A DNA stretch of 64,000 bases from Acanthacorydalis orientalis (taxonomy: Eukaryota > Arthropoda > Insecta > Megaloptera > Corydalidae): NCBI GenBank assembly GCA_034766995.1, contig CM068317.1, forward strand, positions 23,152,501 to 23,216,500, read 5' to 3'. Both the position numbers and the translations under genes were made by a program. Position 1 is the first letter of the stretch; every line of letters begins with the position of its first letter. Of this stretch, positions 12,271 to 26,084 are shown piece after piece. The notes beneath the pieces were generated by a model. The model saw nothing but the letters and a program-made list of their open reading frames with translations, made no database searches and was not told where the DNA came from.

Positions 12271-12841
12271 TTAAGTTGGTAGAGAAAAATAATTGAGGTT
12301 TATACCTTCGAAATTATATAAATTTTCAACTTTTTTGATTTTTCTGGCTGTTTTAAATGGTGTTGAACTGTTGTATGGCTAACCCTTAATGTTTGTGCAA
12401 TATTTCTAATTGTTGTGCGTGGTTCTGATTCAACTTTCGCTTTCAGTTGGTCGTTATTAATTGAAGGACACCCACAATCTACTTCGCCTTTAAGGCTCTC
12501 GTCCCCAGCAAAAAAAATTTTGAACCACCATTGCACCATATGTTCCTTAATAGTGACCACACTAAAAACATCGTTTAGTTTATGAACAGTTTCTGCGCCT
12601 GTACCAACCGTTTTGAACTCATACAAAAAATGCTCTTAGTTGCTTCTTTTCCATCTTTAATTCAATAGTCCAATTTGAAGCAAAATTAATAACAAAACCA
12701 AAGTGGATGTTATCAAAATACAGACCAAAAAATCCACTTTGAAATGATATTAACTTGAACACGATGAAATGACACTTTCAGTGAAAAAAAATAAGGTTAG
12801 AATTTAAAAATAAAAAAGCAAATATTTTCCTACCAACCTAA
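12271..12841 (-). mobile_element. Mariner deletion derivative keeping only the DNA-binding part, copy 2
   Basis: It is flanked by TA on both sides, with termini TTAAGTTGGTAGAGAAAAAT and the inverse ending CTACCAACCTAA. On the minus strand the transposase start is at 12654 (MEKKQLRA, then a stop). An open frame of 108 codons (12626-12300) covers the helix-turn-helix region with VQWWFKIFFAGDESL and LRVSHTTVQHHLKQ. No catalytic domain follows. At 571 bp it is close in length to the copies at 10060 (557) and 57851 (574), indicating amplification of one deletion form. Confidence 0.88.
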
Positions 12842-12884
12842 TATTTAAATTGACACTAGACATTGTTTAAACAATACCTAACAA

Positions 12885-13023
<139 letters not shown>

Positions 13024-13116
13024 AAATTTACATTCAGTTGAAAATTAAAAACAAATATTGTTCGGAATAAATAATCTCGCCGAATTAAGAAAAACATTTA
13101 ATATTATAAATCGTTT

Positions 13117-13680
13117 ATGTTGCTATTTTATTACAAATCTGTAATAATGTTTATATGTGTAATATATCTCACTCTTCTCGTCACTTTCATCGACTCTTAT
13201 GGATATTTTGTAACCGTTCGAAACAAAATACATTCCTCGTATTTTCTTATAAAACATTTGGTCGACACTGGCATTCGTCCAGATTTACACCAATCTCGAA
13301 TCTATAGAAGTAACGCCGATATAAACTCAATCAAACTATGGATAAAAGTTGCCGTTTGTTTCGTCGGAGTTATCGTAGATGTTTATCGAAATCGTTACGT
13401 CGGACATACGCACATGAGAACGTATTTTTTCTTCCTTCGATACAATGAAACGCGGTCCTCCCGAACGCTAATGGGACGTAACGATGCTGGAAGACGGTGT
13501 GGCGCGACGTTCGATGGGCCAGTGCCCACATGCGTCTCTTCTTGTGCGTCGGTTCAAATCCAGCAGGATTACGTTGCGTTGGCTTGTGACCCACGGTCTT
13601 AATTTAATCTCGTCGCGATGTGGCTTATATTGACATGACAATACGTACGTGACTCTTTCGTTTTGCAATATACGCATGTC
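13117..13680. other. GC-richer island open in several frames, unassigned
   Basis: The + strand frame 13117-13602 is open for 161 codons, with a hydrophobic start (CVIYLTLLVTFI) and a second hydrophobic stretch (VAVCFVGVIVDV). The minus strand is also open in two frames between 13370 and 13677 (for example QRNPAGFEPTHKKRR). Several open frames at once suggest absence of stops through composition rather than selection. I recognise no family. A tRNA T-arm-like ggttcaaatcc at 13553-13563 lacks the rest of a cloverleaf. Confidence 0.25.
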
Positions 13681-13761
13681 AAACTTTTATTATTGAATTA
13701 GTGACCTATAGGAAATCAATTACGCACAGCTTTTCTTTGTAAACATTCATATATAAGCACA

Positions 13762-13765
<4 letters not shown>

Positions 13766-13822
<57 letters not shown>

Positions 13823-13828
13823 ACATAT
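13766..13828. repeat. (TA)n microsatellite flanking a mariner
   Basis: TA units with TG interruptions lead directly into the mariner terminus at 13830. Confidence 0.9.
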
Positions 13829-13829
13829 A

Positions 13830-16129
<2,300 letters not shown>

Positions 16130-16760
16130 CAAAGTGGTCACATCTGGTTATAACGCGATGACCGTTGTCCTCGTGATAATATTAACGCTAGACTTCATAA
16201 ACAATAGGTCAGTCACTGCTGTCACGTATGATACTCGAGAACGTCAAAAATGATCCTCTGTACGATGTCGACAGTGACGCCCGCGCACCGCCCCCGATTA
16301 TTGTTCAACGTCGACTTGTTTTCGTATCAGAAGATAATAAAGTCTATTTTCGAACACTACAACGGTTCACAAGCGTCGCATAAACAGTTTATTCATCGCC
16401 TCATGAACAACACATGTGAAAAATGTGAAAAGCAAAATCAGTCAGTCGAACAAAGACAGATACTTACAACAGATATGTTTGTTCTGTGTAACATCGATGT
16501 CGTAGGAATATTTTATAGACATTTATTACTGTTATTACAAGGTTTGAAAGTTCGAATGGCCCTTGCCTCCGTTGGATAGAAATATCGTTTTATGGAGTCT
16601 GTATAAAAAAGAGATTAAGACTTCTTCAATACGTATCGTTCGTGTGTCACAAAACCTTTCATTTTTCTTGATTCCTCGACTTCTCTCTACCCTGAAGCAC
16701 TGTTGTAATAGTTTTTAAACGCGAGTAATGGAGTTTCGGATCGTTTACGTCTGACGATGG
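16130..16760. other. GC-richer island with an unassigned 109-codon ORF
   Basis: Base composition rises to near balance. A + strand frame 16250-16579 contains NNTCEKCEKQNQSVEQRQ and a hydrophobic IFYRHLLLLLQGL segment. There is no recognisable domain, and the CxxC pair alone is not diagnostic. It could be an exon, a 5' regulatory element or conserved non-coding DNA. Confidence 0.25.
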
Positions 16761-17081
16761 ATTCAATCAACGATCTGAACTCGTTATATTGTTATCAGAG
16801 AAATAATATTATTGTACGTTGAAAATCTTTCAGTTCAATAATTGAATAGATTTTAAGATTATTCAGAACTATTTAATATTTAGTTCAAAACTGTAATCAT
16901 TCACGATTGAAGAATTATATTTACCTGCGAAATTGGTGTTTTTTTAAAAAGTTCAGTGACACTGCTTAACGTATAAACACATATTTATGACAAGTACATA
17001 AAAAAATAAACAAATAGACTCGTAACAATATAGATTTGTAATTCTAATCATATTAGCAAATAACAGTTTTCTATATATAAA

Positions 17082-18192
17082 ATGGAAAAAAACGAGTTCC
17101 GTGCAGTGATAAAACATTTTTATCTGAAAAAAATGCATGATTGTCCAAATTAAACCCACGTTGGATAAAATTCATGAGAACTCGGCACCAACCTTAAAGA
17201 ATGTTTGTTTCTGGATAAATGAATTTAAACGTGGCCGAACATGCATTGACGATTAAGCGTACTCTGGACACCCAGTCGAGGGCACCGTGACGGATATCGT
17301 TGAAAAAATCCAAGGTATCATTATGGAAGACCGCCGAATGAAAATGCGCGAGATTGCTGAAACTGTAGGCATCTCAACTGAACGAGTGCATAATATCTTT
17401 CAGGAAAATTGTACATGAAAAAGCTGTGTACGCGATGGGTGTCGCGTTTTTTGATTGTCAATCAAAAACTCACACGAAAAGACAATTCAACCCAGTGTTT
17501 GGCGATATTTAATCGCAACCCGCAGACCTTTTTTGTCGATTCGTCGCCGTGAATGAAATATGAATCCACTACTACACACCTGAGTCGAAGGAACAATGAA
17601 ACAGTAGACAATGACTGGTGAAAGTGCCCCAAAGAAGGCGAAGATCGTTTTGTCGGTTGAGAAGATGTTGGCCATTTTTTTTGGGATTCTTAAGAAATCA
17701 TCCTAATTAAATACTTAACGAAGAGAAAAGATAACAGGAACCTATTATGCAACATTATTGTACCATTTAAAGGAAGAGATGGAACAAAAACGGCCAAGAT
17801 TGGCACACAAAAAAGTGCTCTTTCACTGGGATAACAAGCCGTCCCACAAATCGACCGTTGCAATAGCAAAATTGCACGAATTAGGCTACGAATTGATTCC
17901 TTATCCATCCTATTCTCCGAACTTGGCCCCGTGCGACTTCTTCCTCTTTCTAAACTTAAAAATTTAGCTCGGTGGGAAGAAATTCTCGTCAAATGAGGAT
18001 GTCATTGCTGCCGTCAATGTGTATTTTCCAAACTTTGAGAAAAGCTACTTTCCCGATGGAATGAAAAAATTGGAAACTCGATGGTCCAAATTTATAACTC
18101 TCAATAAAGACTATGTTTAGAAATAAAATCGATTTTTTTTAAAAAAAGCTGTGTTTAACTTGTTTTTTACCATAATTATCAAATGACCATCG
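17082..18192 (+). mobile_element. Mellifera-type mariner with a nearly complete, broken transposase
   Basis: The transposase start is at 17082 (MEKNEFRAVIKHFYLKK). The N-terminal DNA-binding half is recognisable across frames (IVEKIQ, IIMEDRRMKMREIAETVGIS). It continues into the catalytic half missing from no part: RFVAVNE (first Asp changed to Asn), FHWDNKPSHKS (second Asp kept), YSPNLAPCDFFLF (third Asp kept). The 3' end is ttatcaaatgaccatcg before TA at 18193; a matching 5' terminus was not found, so the left end is lost or diverged. Many stops and frameshifts. It serves as the reference showing what copies 13830, 26083, 28204 and 34368 lost. Confidence 0.85.
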
Positions 18193-18871
18193 TAATTCAA
18201 AACATAATAATTCAATAAAATAGTCTTCTAATAATCCTTTCACTATAACTGTGTTCCATTTTGGCTGCATATCACCGATATCTAGTTTATTCCTCAATTC
18301 AGACTAAAAGATACGATATACAAAAATATAACAGATATACAGATATACCACAAAAATTTAAACGGACGATTAATTTCCAGGTACACGCGATATAAAGATA
18401 ATAAACACATTAAATATTTAAGGCTACCGAACTAAATTTATGACACAGGTTAATTATGATAACTTACAATAATTAACATATACAATCTAATAACGTTTGT
18501 CTCATATATAAACATGAAATATCTTATCACGGAGATGACTAGTCATCCAATTATTATGATTTCGACATTTGAACGGTGACAGTTCTAATTATTCATTATG
18601 AACAAATACCCAAATGATTCATGAAGATCAACGCCGTCAAAAAAAATACAATAATGAAATAAGGGGTATAAAAACAGATAATTATAAATTTAATAGAAGA
18701 TTTCAATATGATCTATAATTACAACTGTTCAAATTATTGTAAATACTGAAAAAAGTTAGTGCATTTTCTTGATTGTTACAGATTCTCGATTTTAATTCAA
18801 TTGATTATCCAAAAATAAATATGAAACAAAAAAGTGTATGTAAAAAAAAATATTAAATATTGAGTAATTTA
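18193..18871. other. AT-rich spacer between two mariners
   Basis: Nothing identifiable. Confidence 0.5.
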
Positions 18872-20133
18872 TTGGGTTGGCCAATAAGTAATTGAGTTTT
18901 TTTTTCGAAGTAAATGAAAAGCGAGCTTTTTATGAGAAATAAAACCTTATTATACAATATATTGTCCATTTTATTCAGTTACCTTTAGTCATCCTTCAGG
19001 CAACTTCATGATTCTGCACTCAAAAAGTTTTTATCTTTTTAGGAAAAAAATATTTTCAAGAACGATTTAATATCCTCATCAGTGAAGTTTTTACTATTCA
19101 AGGCGTTTTGCAAAAAAACGAAACATATGGTAGTCTAATGGTGCCAGGTCTGGCGAATATGGTGGATATGGTAACACATTCCACCTAAGTTGCAACAATT
19201 TTTAACGAGTAACCAAACTTGTACGTGATACTTGTACGTTTCACCTTTGTGATTCACCAATTCTGGACGATTCTGTTTGATGGCATCATTTAAGTTGTTC
19301 ATTTGACGACAGTACATGTTTGAATTAATGGTTTGGTTCTTTGGTAGCAGCTCAAAATACACAATACCGTTGAAATTCCACCAGAATAACAGCATAACAT
19401 TCCTTTGGTGAATATCTGCTTGTGAAGTGTTTTGAACAAGTTCATCACACCTTCCCCACGATCTTTTTTGTTCAAGGTTAATGTAGACAATCCATTTTTC
19501 ATCGCCTATTATCATACGTTTCAAAAATGGATCTATTTCTTCAAGAGAGAATCGCAGATGTCAATGCGCTTAGTGAGATGAATTTCTTTGAGCTCTTGTG
19601 ATACCCAAATATCGATCGTACTAACGTATCTAAGTTATTTTAAATGGTTATCAACTTTGGATTTCGATATATTAAGATTCTTAGCAATCTTTTGTGTCAT
19701 TAAACGCTGATTGGATTCGATCAATGCCTTTCTTTTGTCATCATTAACTTCGATTAAGCTTCCTGAGCGTGGTGCATCTTTAATATCAAAATCTCCAGGC
19801 CAAAATTTAACAAACCAATTCTGACACTGCCGTAGTTCGAAAGCATCTGCACATATCACATAAGTTTTTATGAGCTTGCATAGCGTTTTTTTTCCTTTTT
19901 GAAAGTAATATAGCTAAATATGACAAAAATGCTACTTTTGATTTTCTATTTTGACATCGTCGGCAAGCAAATAATAGTTTACGAAATTGTGCACTTTCTT
20001 TTTCTAAAACAAGCCTGAACTATCATCTGTCAAGTTACAAAATGAATTTACGGCTTAGAATGAAGTTAGTTACATTTCAAGACATGCATGTCCATCTATT
20101 AGAAAAAACGAAATTAGTTTTTGGCCAACCTAA
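18872..20133 (-). mobile_element. Full-length irritans-like mariner, transposase broken
   Basis: TA-flanked termini are TTGGGTTGGCCAATAAGTAA and the inverse ending TTGGCCAACCTAA; length is 1262 bp. On the minus strand the DNA-binding segment (19859-19635) shows LRQCQNWFVKFWPGDFDIKD and APRSGSLIEV. A second open segment (19524-19135) shows MIIGDEKWIVYIN with the first catalytic Asp, then WWNFNGIVYFELLPKNQTIN and KQNRPELVNHKGE. Sequence carrying the second and third Asp is frameshifted or deleted, so it is inactive. Confidence 0.88.
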
Positions 20134-20593
20134 TAATAATTCTTTGAATAATTTTAAAAATAAAATTCAAAAGAAATAAGAGATCAATTTAATTTATTTT
20201 TTTATTAAAGAATTTTTTAATATTCCACGAGAGGCTCTATACTTTAGAACAGGCCAAAAATTGACAAAATATTCGTTTATGAACATAAAATTATTAAAAA
20301 TCTAAGCGTGAAAGAAAATAACTGAAATTAAAAAAAATTTTATCTTTGGGGACGTTATTGCAATCTTCTCTTCGATTTTTGTCTGTTTGATTGATACCAA
20401 TTTTAACACTCATGTGGTTTTCAGAGAGTTTATAATTCAGGCAATTAATACTTGCATTTTTATTCCTGGTTATCTTTATAGTGCTTTAAATTTATATTAA
20501 AATTAATGAATTCAACGAAAATACAAATAATAAAAATAACTATCGTTAATATTTTTTATAGATACAAATTATGTATATTTAATTCAAACAAGG

Positions 20594-20635
<42 letters not shown>

Positions 20636-20639
20636 TTTC
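20134..20639. other. AT-rich DNA ending in a (TA)n tract
   Basis: A (TA)n run occupies about 20595-20633, just upstream of the GC-rich promoter-like block. Nothing else was recognised. Confidence 0.5.
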
Positions 20640-21230
20640 TTTTTCAGTTCAGTGCCGATATTAATTAAGCCTATTTAGATGGAAAAATGAACAAGTAGTA
20701 TCCTGAGAATGGATGAAAGAAACCGTTTAATTAAACGTCGCCGTAAATAATTCGTTTTTTTCACATTCTCGTCTTCTCTTTCGCGGAGAATATAATTTAT
20801 CAATTTATATTAATTTCCTAACAAGTTCCCTCCTATATACGCACGTAATTGCGTCGTCTGGAATCGCTTTCAGCAACAAATTGCTTGCGCGTCGTCATAT
20901 AATCTTTTGCAAAATCTATATTAGAAGCTTAACGACGCAACAAATGTGTAAAACGGATAAAGAGAGCGAGAGAGTCGTGGACTGATACACAACCAGCGAT
21001 TCCGTTCATAGCGCGCGAGTCAAGTGTGAAGAGGGAATCCGGAAAATCCGATGCGATACCAATATCAACGTTCCGCGTTTATGTTTGAGGTTCGATCAGA
21101 GATTCTCTTGCGGCCAGTCGTGCGGTCGGAGTATCGCGTGTTTGTGTAAAGACACTTCTCTGCCGGCGCAAAGGGGTCGCCCTGTCGTCGAACTCGAATT
21201 GAGGCTGTTTTTAATCCATGAGGTATCATA
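20640..21230 (+). promoter_or_regulatory. Putative promoter and 5' non-coding exon ending in a splice donor
   Basis: A GC-rich block stands out sharply from the AT-rich flanks. It contains an AGAGAGCGAGAGAG tract (about 20961-20974), a GCGCGAG/TCAAGT initiator-like site near 21011-21023 and CpG-containing sequence without long ORFs. It ends at CCATGAG|GTATCAT (donor near 21221-21222), after which base composition drops abruptly. This is the expected form of an insect TATA-less promoter plus first 5'-UTR exon. The gene it serves is unknown; the CCHamide receptor exon lies about 31.8 kb downstream on the same strand, but the intervening TM1-4 exons are not visible, so linkage is conjecture. Confidence 0.4.
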
Positions 21231-21579
21231 ACTGGATTCGATTGATTTTTAAATGTCGTTAATTGTTTCAGAGATTAATGTAATTGAATCCGTTATTAAC
21301 CTAAATTACTTAAATATTGCAATCGATAAGGTAATAAATCAAGTGAATCTGGTTATATACAAATTTGTTTAAATTTAATTTTTTGACTATTTTTATCGAT
21401 TCAGAAAATTACATATAAAACCACTTCACTTACTTATTCTGAACGTGCAACTTAGATAAATTATCTAAACTAAATATATTTATCAGTAGTAGTATAATAT
21501 AATCAATATTGCATTCGTAGTTACATTTTACAAAGTATATATTTATACTGGATATGCACTGATATATAATTTCGTACTA

Positions 21580-21962
21580 TTAGCTTGGTAGGAAACTAAT
21601 TACAGTTTTTGTTTTCTAAATTCTAACCTTAATTTCTTTCAATGATTATGTCATTTCATCGTCTTCATGTTAATGTCATTTTAAAGACCATTTTCGGCCT
21701 GTATTTTAGTTACATAAACTTTGGTTTTATCATTAATTTTGCTTCAAGTTGGGCTATTGATATAAGGATGGAAAAGAAGCAAATAAGACTTATTTTTTGT
21801 ATGAGGTCAAAAAATGTGGTAAAGCAGCATAAACTGCTCGAAAACTAAACAATACTTTTGGTTTGAGTACTGTTAAGGAACGTACGGTGCAATGATGGTT
21901 CCAAAAATTTCATGCTGGGGACAAAAGCCTTGAAGATGAAGAAGGTCGCATCGAATTTCACG
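21580..21962 (+). mobile_element. Mariner deletion derivative, DNA-binding type, 3'-truncated copy
   Basis: TA|TTAGCTTGGTAGGAAACTA matches the left terminus of the 10060 element. Similarity continues through ggaaaagaagcaaataagac (21770) and catgctggggacaaaagcct, then stops near 21960. The right terminus is missing. It contains only the N-terminal transposase region with stops. Confidence 0.8.
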
Positions 21963-23237
21963 AATTTTATTTTTTAGATGAGTTCAAATCAAAAGTTCTT
22001 AATCTGTTGAATGATTTCTTAACAGGGGCGAGGAAAAAATACAGATGAACGTGAAATATCTATGATTACAATATGTTAATTATTTTTATAATAATGTATT
22101 GATTTATTTGTGAAACAACAGCAGGTGTAAGCATTAAGTTCAATTTTAGGAAGAACATAATGGCAAAAAGATAATAATCGCTGATTTAAATAAAATAAAC
22201 AGCTAATTACTTTTGAATCAAAATACAATTAATCTTACAAAATTGTCGTTTATTAAATTATATTACTGATGGCAAATGACAATTTAAAAAATATATAAAT
22301 AAAAATTAAAACATTTAAATTACGCCTATTTTCATGGAAATCAGAACTTCTTAAACGAGCGATTAAAAAATCATGCTCTTACTAAACTCCTACTACCGAA
22401 TAGACAATAAAAGAGAATATCTTAGGTCTTTTAGTTTTTTCGTCAGAAAACATATGTCGACGATGGCGTAAATCGAATTTTCCGCATGTATTTCAACGTG
22501 ACGACGATCGAGCATAACTTGACCGAACTTAAATTCAAATACACGCAGAATAATTTGTGTCAAGTCTGAAACAAGGTTTATGTTGTAGGCGAACTAAACA
22601 CAAGGTGTGACAATAAAATTTATACATTTTTTTATTTTATCTGGTTATGTATTGTATTATAGATATTTTTTATAATAATGAAAACCCGCATTTCTCGTCA
22701 CTTTGTCCGCAGAACAAAGTAACAAGAAATGCCAAGTGACGAGTATCTATGGTGACGAAAAATATTTGCTTTGACAGCTCATAAGTTTCAATTTTAATTT
22801 ATTGTTTCGTTCCTAGGTGTTTTTTATGTTTAAATATATTATGTTGTAAAAATCAATAAACGGTTTTTTCTTTCTATGTTTCTTTCTATTTTACCGTCAA
22901 TTTTGTCGGGATATATACTAGTATTTTTATATTGTATCATTAAATCAAAAATAGTTGTAGTAATTTATCCTACTCCATCTAAGGAGCGGTGAATAAAACC
23001 ACCAATTTCATATAAGTACCTAGTTCCAACACTAATCTATCATACAAATATCACGTATGTATGATTATCAATAGAGCTGAAAATATTTATAGCTATGTAA
23101 AGGGAACGATTAGCAGTCCATGCAAAAATATAAAAAAAGCTTATTTAACTACAAAAATTTATAGAGAAACTATTATTAGAGTATTTTAGTAGTGTATAGG
23201 ATCAAAATAGCATTTATAAAACTCGAAATAACAAGTA
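21963..23237. other. AT-rich DNA with one short hairpin
   Basis: The only structure noticed is the inverted repeat at 22688-22732. No exon is evident. Confidence 0.45.
22688..22732. repeat. Short hairpin (19-bp arms, 7-base loop)
   Basis: GCATTTCTCGTCACTTTGT, loop ccgcaga, then ACAAAGTAACAAGAAATGC: 17 of 19 positions pair. A further AAGTGACGAG at 22735-22744 can also pair with the 5' arm. It is too short for a typical insect pre-miRNA unless the stem extends with mismatches. Confidence 0.6.
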
Positions 23238-23741
23238 TTAGGTGTATAAATTAATTTAGTGCCTTTTTTTATAGAAAATGAATTTTTACGAAAAAATGGA
23301 ATACACTTCAATAGTCAAAATATCCCCCATTATTTTATATAACTTTGCTCCATCTTTATGGTAACTGATGAATCCCTTGTTGATAAAAAGCTGACAACTT
23401 CCAGTCTATGAACGAGTCGAGTTTTCCACTATTTTAGCATTTCTGCATGTTTTATACACCACAATATCTTCCTCCAAAGCGGAACAAATCATTTGTGTAG
23501 GTTTAGTAGCATTTTTTTTAATTGAAATACGAAAAGTATACAATGATACTTGTCGAACGCCATCGTATTCCCTACTATTTTGTGAGGTTATCCCAACTAC
23601 TTAGCTAAGATATATAGTGTTTTTAAATGTTAATGTTGAAAATTTTACTTGAAAATCCTAAAGCGACAAGAAATTTTATTAATTTAAAACAAAATTATGA
23701 TTGATTCAATGTAAGGGCCTCGAATTAGTTTTTATACCTAA
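23238..23741 (-). mobile_element. Short mariner-like derivative, copy 2 (both ends intact)
   Basis: It is TA-flanked (23236-23237 and 23742-23743), with termini TTAGGTGTATAAATTAATTT and the inverse ctaattcgagg-side sequence ending tttttatacctaa; 504 bp. Read on the minus strand, a decayed start region (VFQLKKMLLNLHK, CIKHAEMLK) resembles the N-terminus of a mariner transposase. No catalytic region. Copies at 9210 and 36787. Confidence 0.75.
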
Positions 23742-23746
23742 TATAT

Positions 23747-26050
23747 AAAAGCTGCTCGTTTCATTGCATAGATATTATAGTCGATAGTCCTAATGAAACG
23801 TTAAAAAATTAAAAATAAAATACATTCTAAATTATGTTGTCTTTTATATCATATGTAATTAATATGAGAAGAATTTTGTCAAAAATTAGTTATATTTTGC
23901 AGACATAAGAACGATCATAAATAAAAAAAATGTGTGTGTGAGGTCACATACGGTTGAAGTGAAACTTTCGAGCTGTAAATACAGAATATTTTTTTAATAT
24001 TTCTTTCCTGGTGAATTCTATTTTACCAGGAAACAATACTCTATTTATATATTTATTATAAATATAAATTTTATGCTAGGGGTTCTGTTAGAGCGACAAT
24101 TTGAATTTGCTGCCGTGCAATACGTGCGTTGTATTTGTTACATGACTTTACTGAATAAATGCAGTGTCCGACAATGAGATTTGAATGTGACCTCATACAT
24201 TCATTGTCTTTTCCCTAGCGATAAAGTCAAGATATGACACCGTTAAACAGCAAGATTGCTAATAATTCAAGTTAAAGTCTAGATAATAGGGATTTAATCC
24301 CAAGGCTCGACAACTCGCCTCAAGTTTACAGTGAAAATATCAATATCAGACAAAAACACAAAACGGTTAAAAAACCATTCATTGTCAGTCATTAATATAC
24401 TTTCCGTTGGACACTACCTTTTTAAATTGTTCCCAGTGTAACATAACACACAGTTTAGTAGATTACAGATATTATCTCCACATAACTCTAACTATATTTA
24501 AGAGGTTTTGCATCATCATAATTTAAAAATGAAACAATTGGCTTATGATAGATTCACTATATAAAACTACATGCACTCGTGCACAGCACATTATTTTTCC
24601 CAGATTTGTAAACGAAAGCGCCACCTTTTACCGAGAAATTAGAAGATGCTCAAGATAAGATGATTCTGGCTATTTTCGAGGCTCCATGCCTCTAGGGACG
24701 ACCCACAAACATTCAAGGCAACAGGATCATAAGAGGATCAAAACATCTTTGAATTCGTGCAAAAAAAAATCGTACACAGCGCACTACGCAATACTCCACT
24801 CTACTCCTATGCGTATCTATACTCCAGTTTCGTCGCAAAATTTTGTTTCACAACGCTTCGACTCGTACCTATCGTCCCCAAAGAAGTTTAACTTCAAAAA
24901 TATAGAAAATCTATGGTTAAACATTTTACTTTCAATAAATGTGCTACATTTCAGAATGAACTTCAGTCTGGCATTCTGGAGTCCTTTTATATTTTCTCCT
25001 TTTACATCTACGTGGATCATGAGATTAAAACTAGAAACATACGACCAGTTCTAATTATTCCTCAAATGAATCTGTCACTGGATTAATTAACATAATGTAC
25101 TTAACGTAATCAGATGTATTGTTATTATTATTACAGTGCATATTGTTATCAGTAAATTATCAATACTTGAATGAAATATTTATCAGTATTTTACCCTTCT
25201 ACTTTATAATTTTGGATATTTTCTTAAAAAACATGGGTATATACTAGTATATATAGAAATATAAAAATAATTTTTTTTTGATCAACGGCTTCTACTTATT
25301 AATTTTTTTAATTTTTGAATATGGCTTATACGTACTAAATGATAAATTTATCAAAAAAATAACCTTATATGGTTATGTAATAAGAATTGTTTAAAAACCA
25401 GCGCAAATGGAAAACGATTAATATTTAAAACATATTTTTTTATATAATCAATTACTACTGTCAATAAATAAATGGTTTAGTGAAATTCTCATTTTTATAA
25501 TTCTAAACTTAACAATATATTATTTTGATATATTATTTACTGAAACTGTATTTAAAAAAAATATATTATTAAATTATCGATATTCATAATAAAAAAAATT
25601 CCAGCAACAATTCCATTTTTGTTGAACCATTATAAAAAAGTGATATTTATTCTGTTTACTTGAAATAATATTAAAAAATAATATTTACAATTATATTTTA
25701 CCGAGTTAAAAAAAAAAACAATAAGAATGTCACATCGAATATAAGTACTGTTTATGAAAAACAAATATTGTTTCAACGATATTCCAGGAACTTTATCGTC
25801 ACACCTCGCACTAAGAACATCATTTACCAAACGACAGAATATCGTACAAAACATCCGGTCGACGCATGTTGTCAGCTGCTCAGCCACAAAACTTTATGTT
25901 AATTAAATGTTCGAAAGCAGTGCGTAACTTAAGTAGAAACTTGAAAGCACTATTCAAACACAACTTCCTTTTCTCGAGTTTTAGTATAGGAAAGGCAACA
26001 TTTCAGTGTATGCATGAGTGTATATGTATGTACATATATATGAATGCATG

Positions 26051-26082
<32 letters not shown>
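23747..26082. other. AT-rich DNA, no gene recognised
   Basis: A pair of inverted AGGTCA-type half sites (gaggtcaca near 23940 and tgtgacctc near 24197) is 250 bases apart and probably coincidental. ORFs at 24686-25054 and 25630-25887 show no family resemblance. A TA/TG tract lies at about 26033-26084. Confidence 0.4.

Positions 26083-26084
<2 letters not shown>

Noticed and set aside
13546..13575. tRNA-like T-arm (gtcggttcaaatccagc)
   Set aside because: The stem pairs poorly, and no anticodon arm, D arm or acceptor stem can be placed upstream.
23935..24210. Inverted AGGTCA half sites as a nuclear-receptor element
   Set aside because: The half sites are about 250 bases apart; functional elements have spacings of a few bases.
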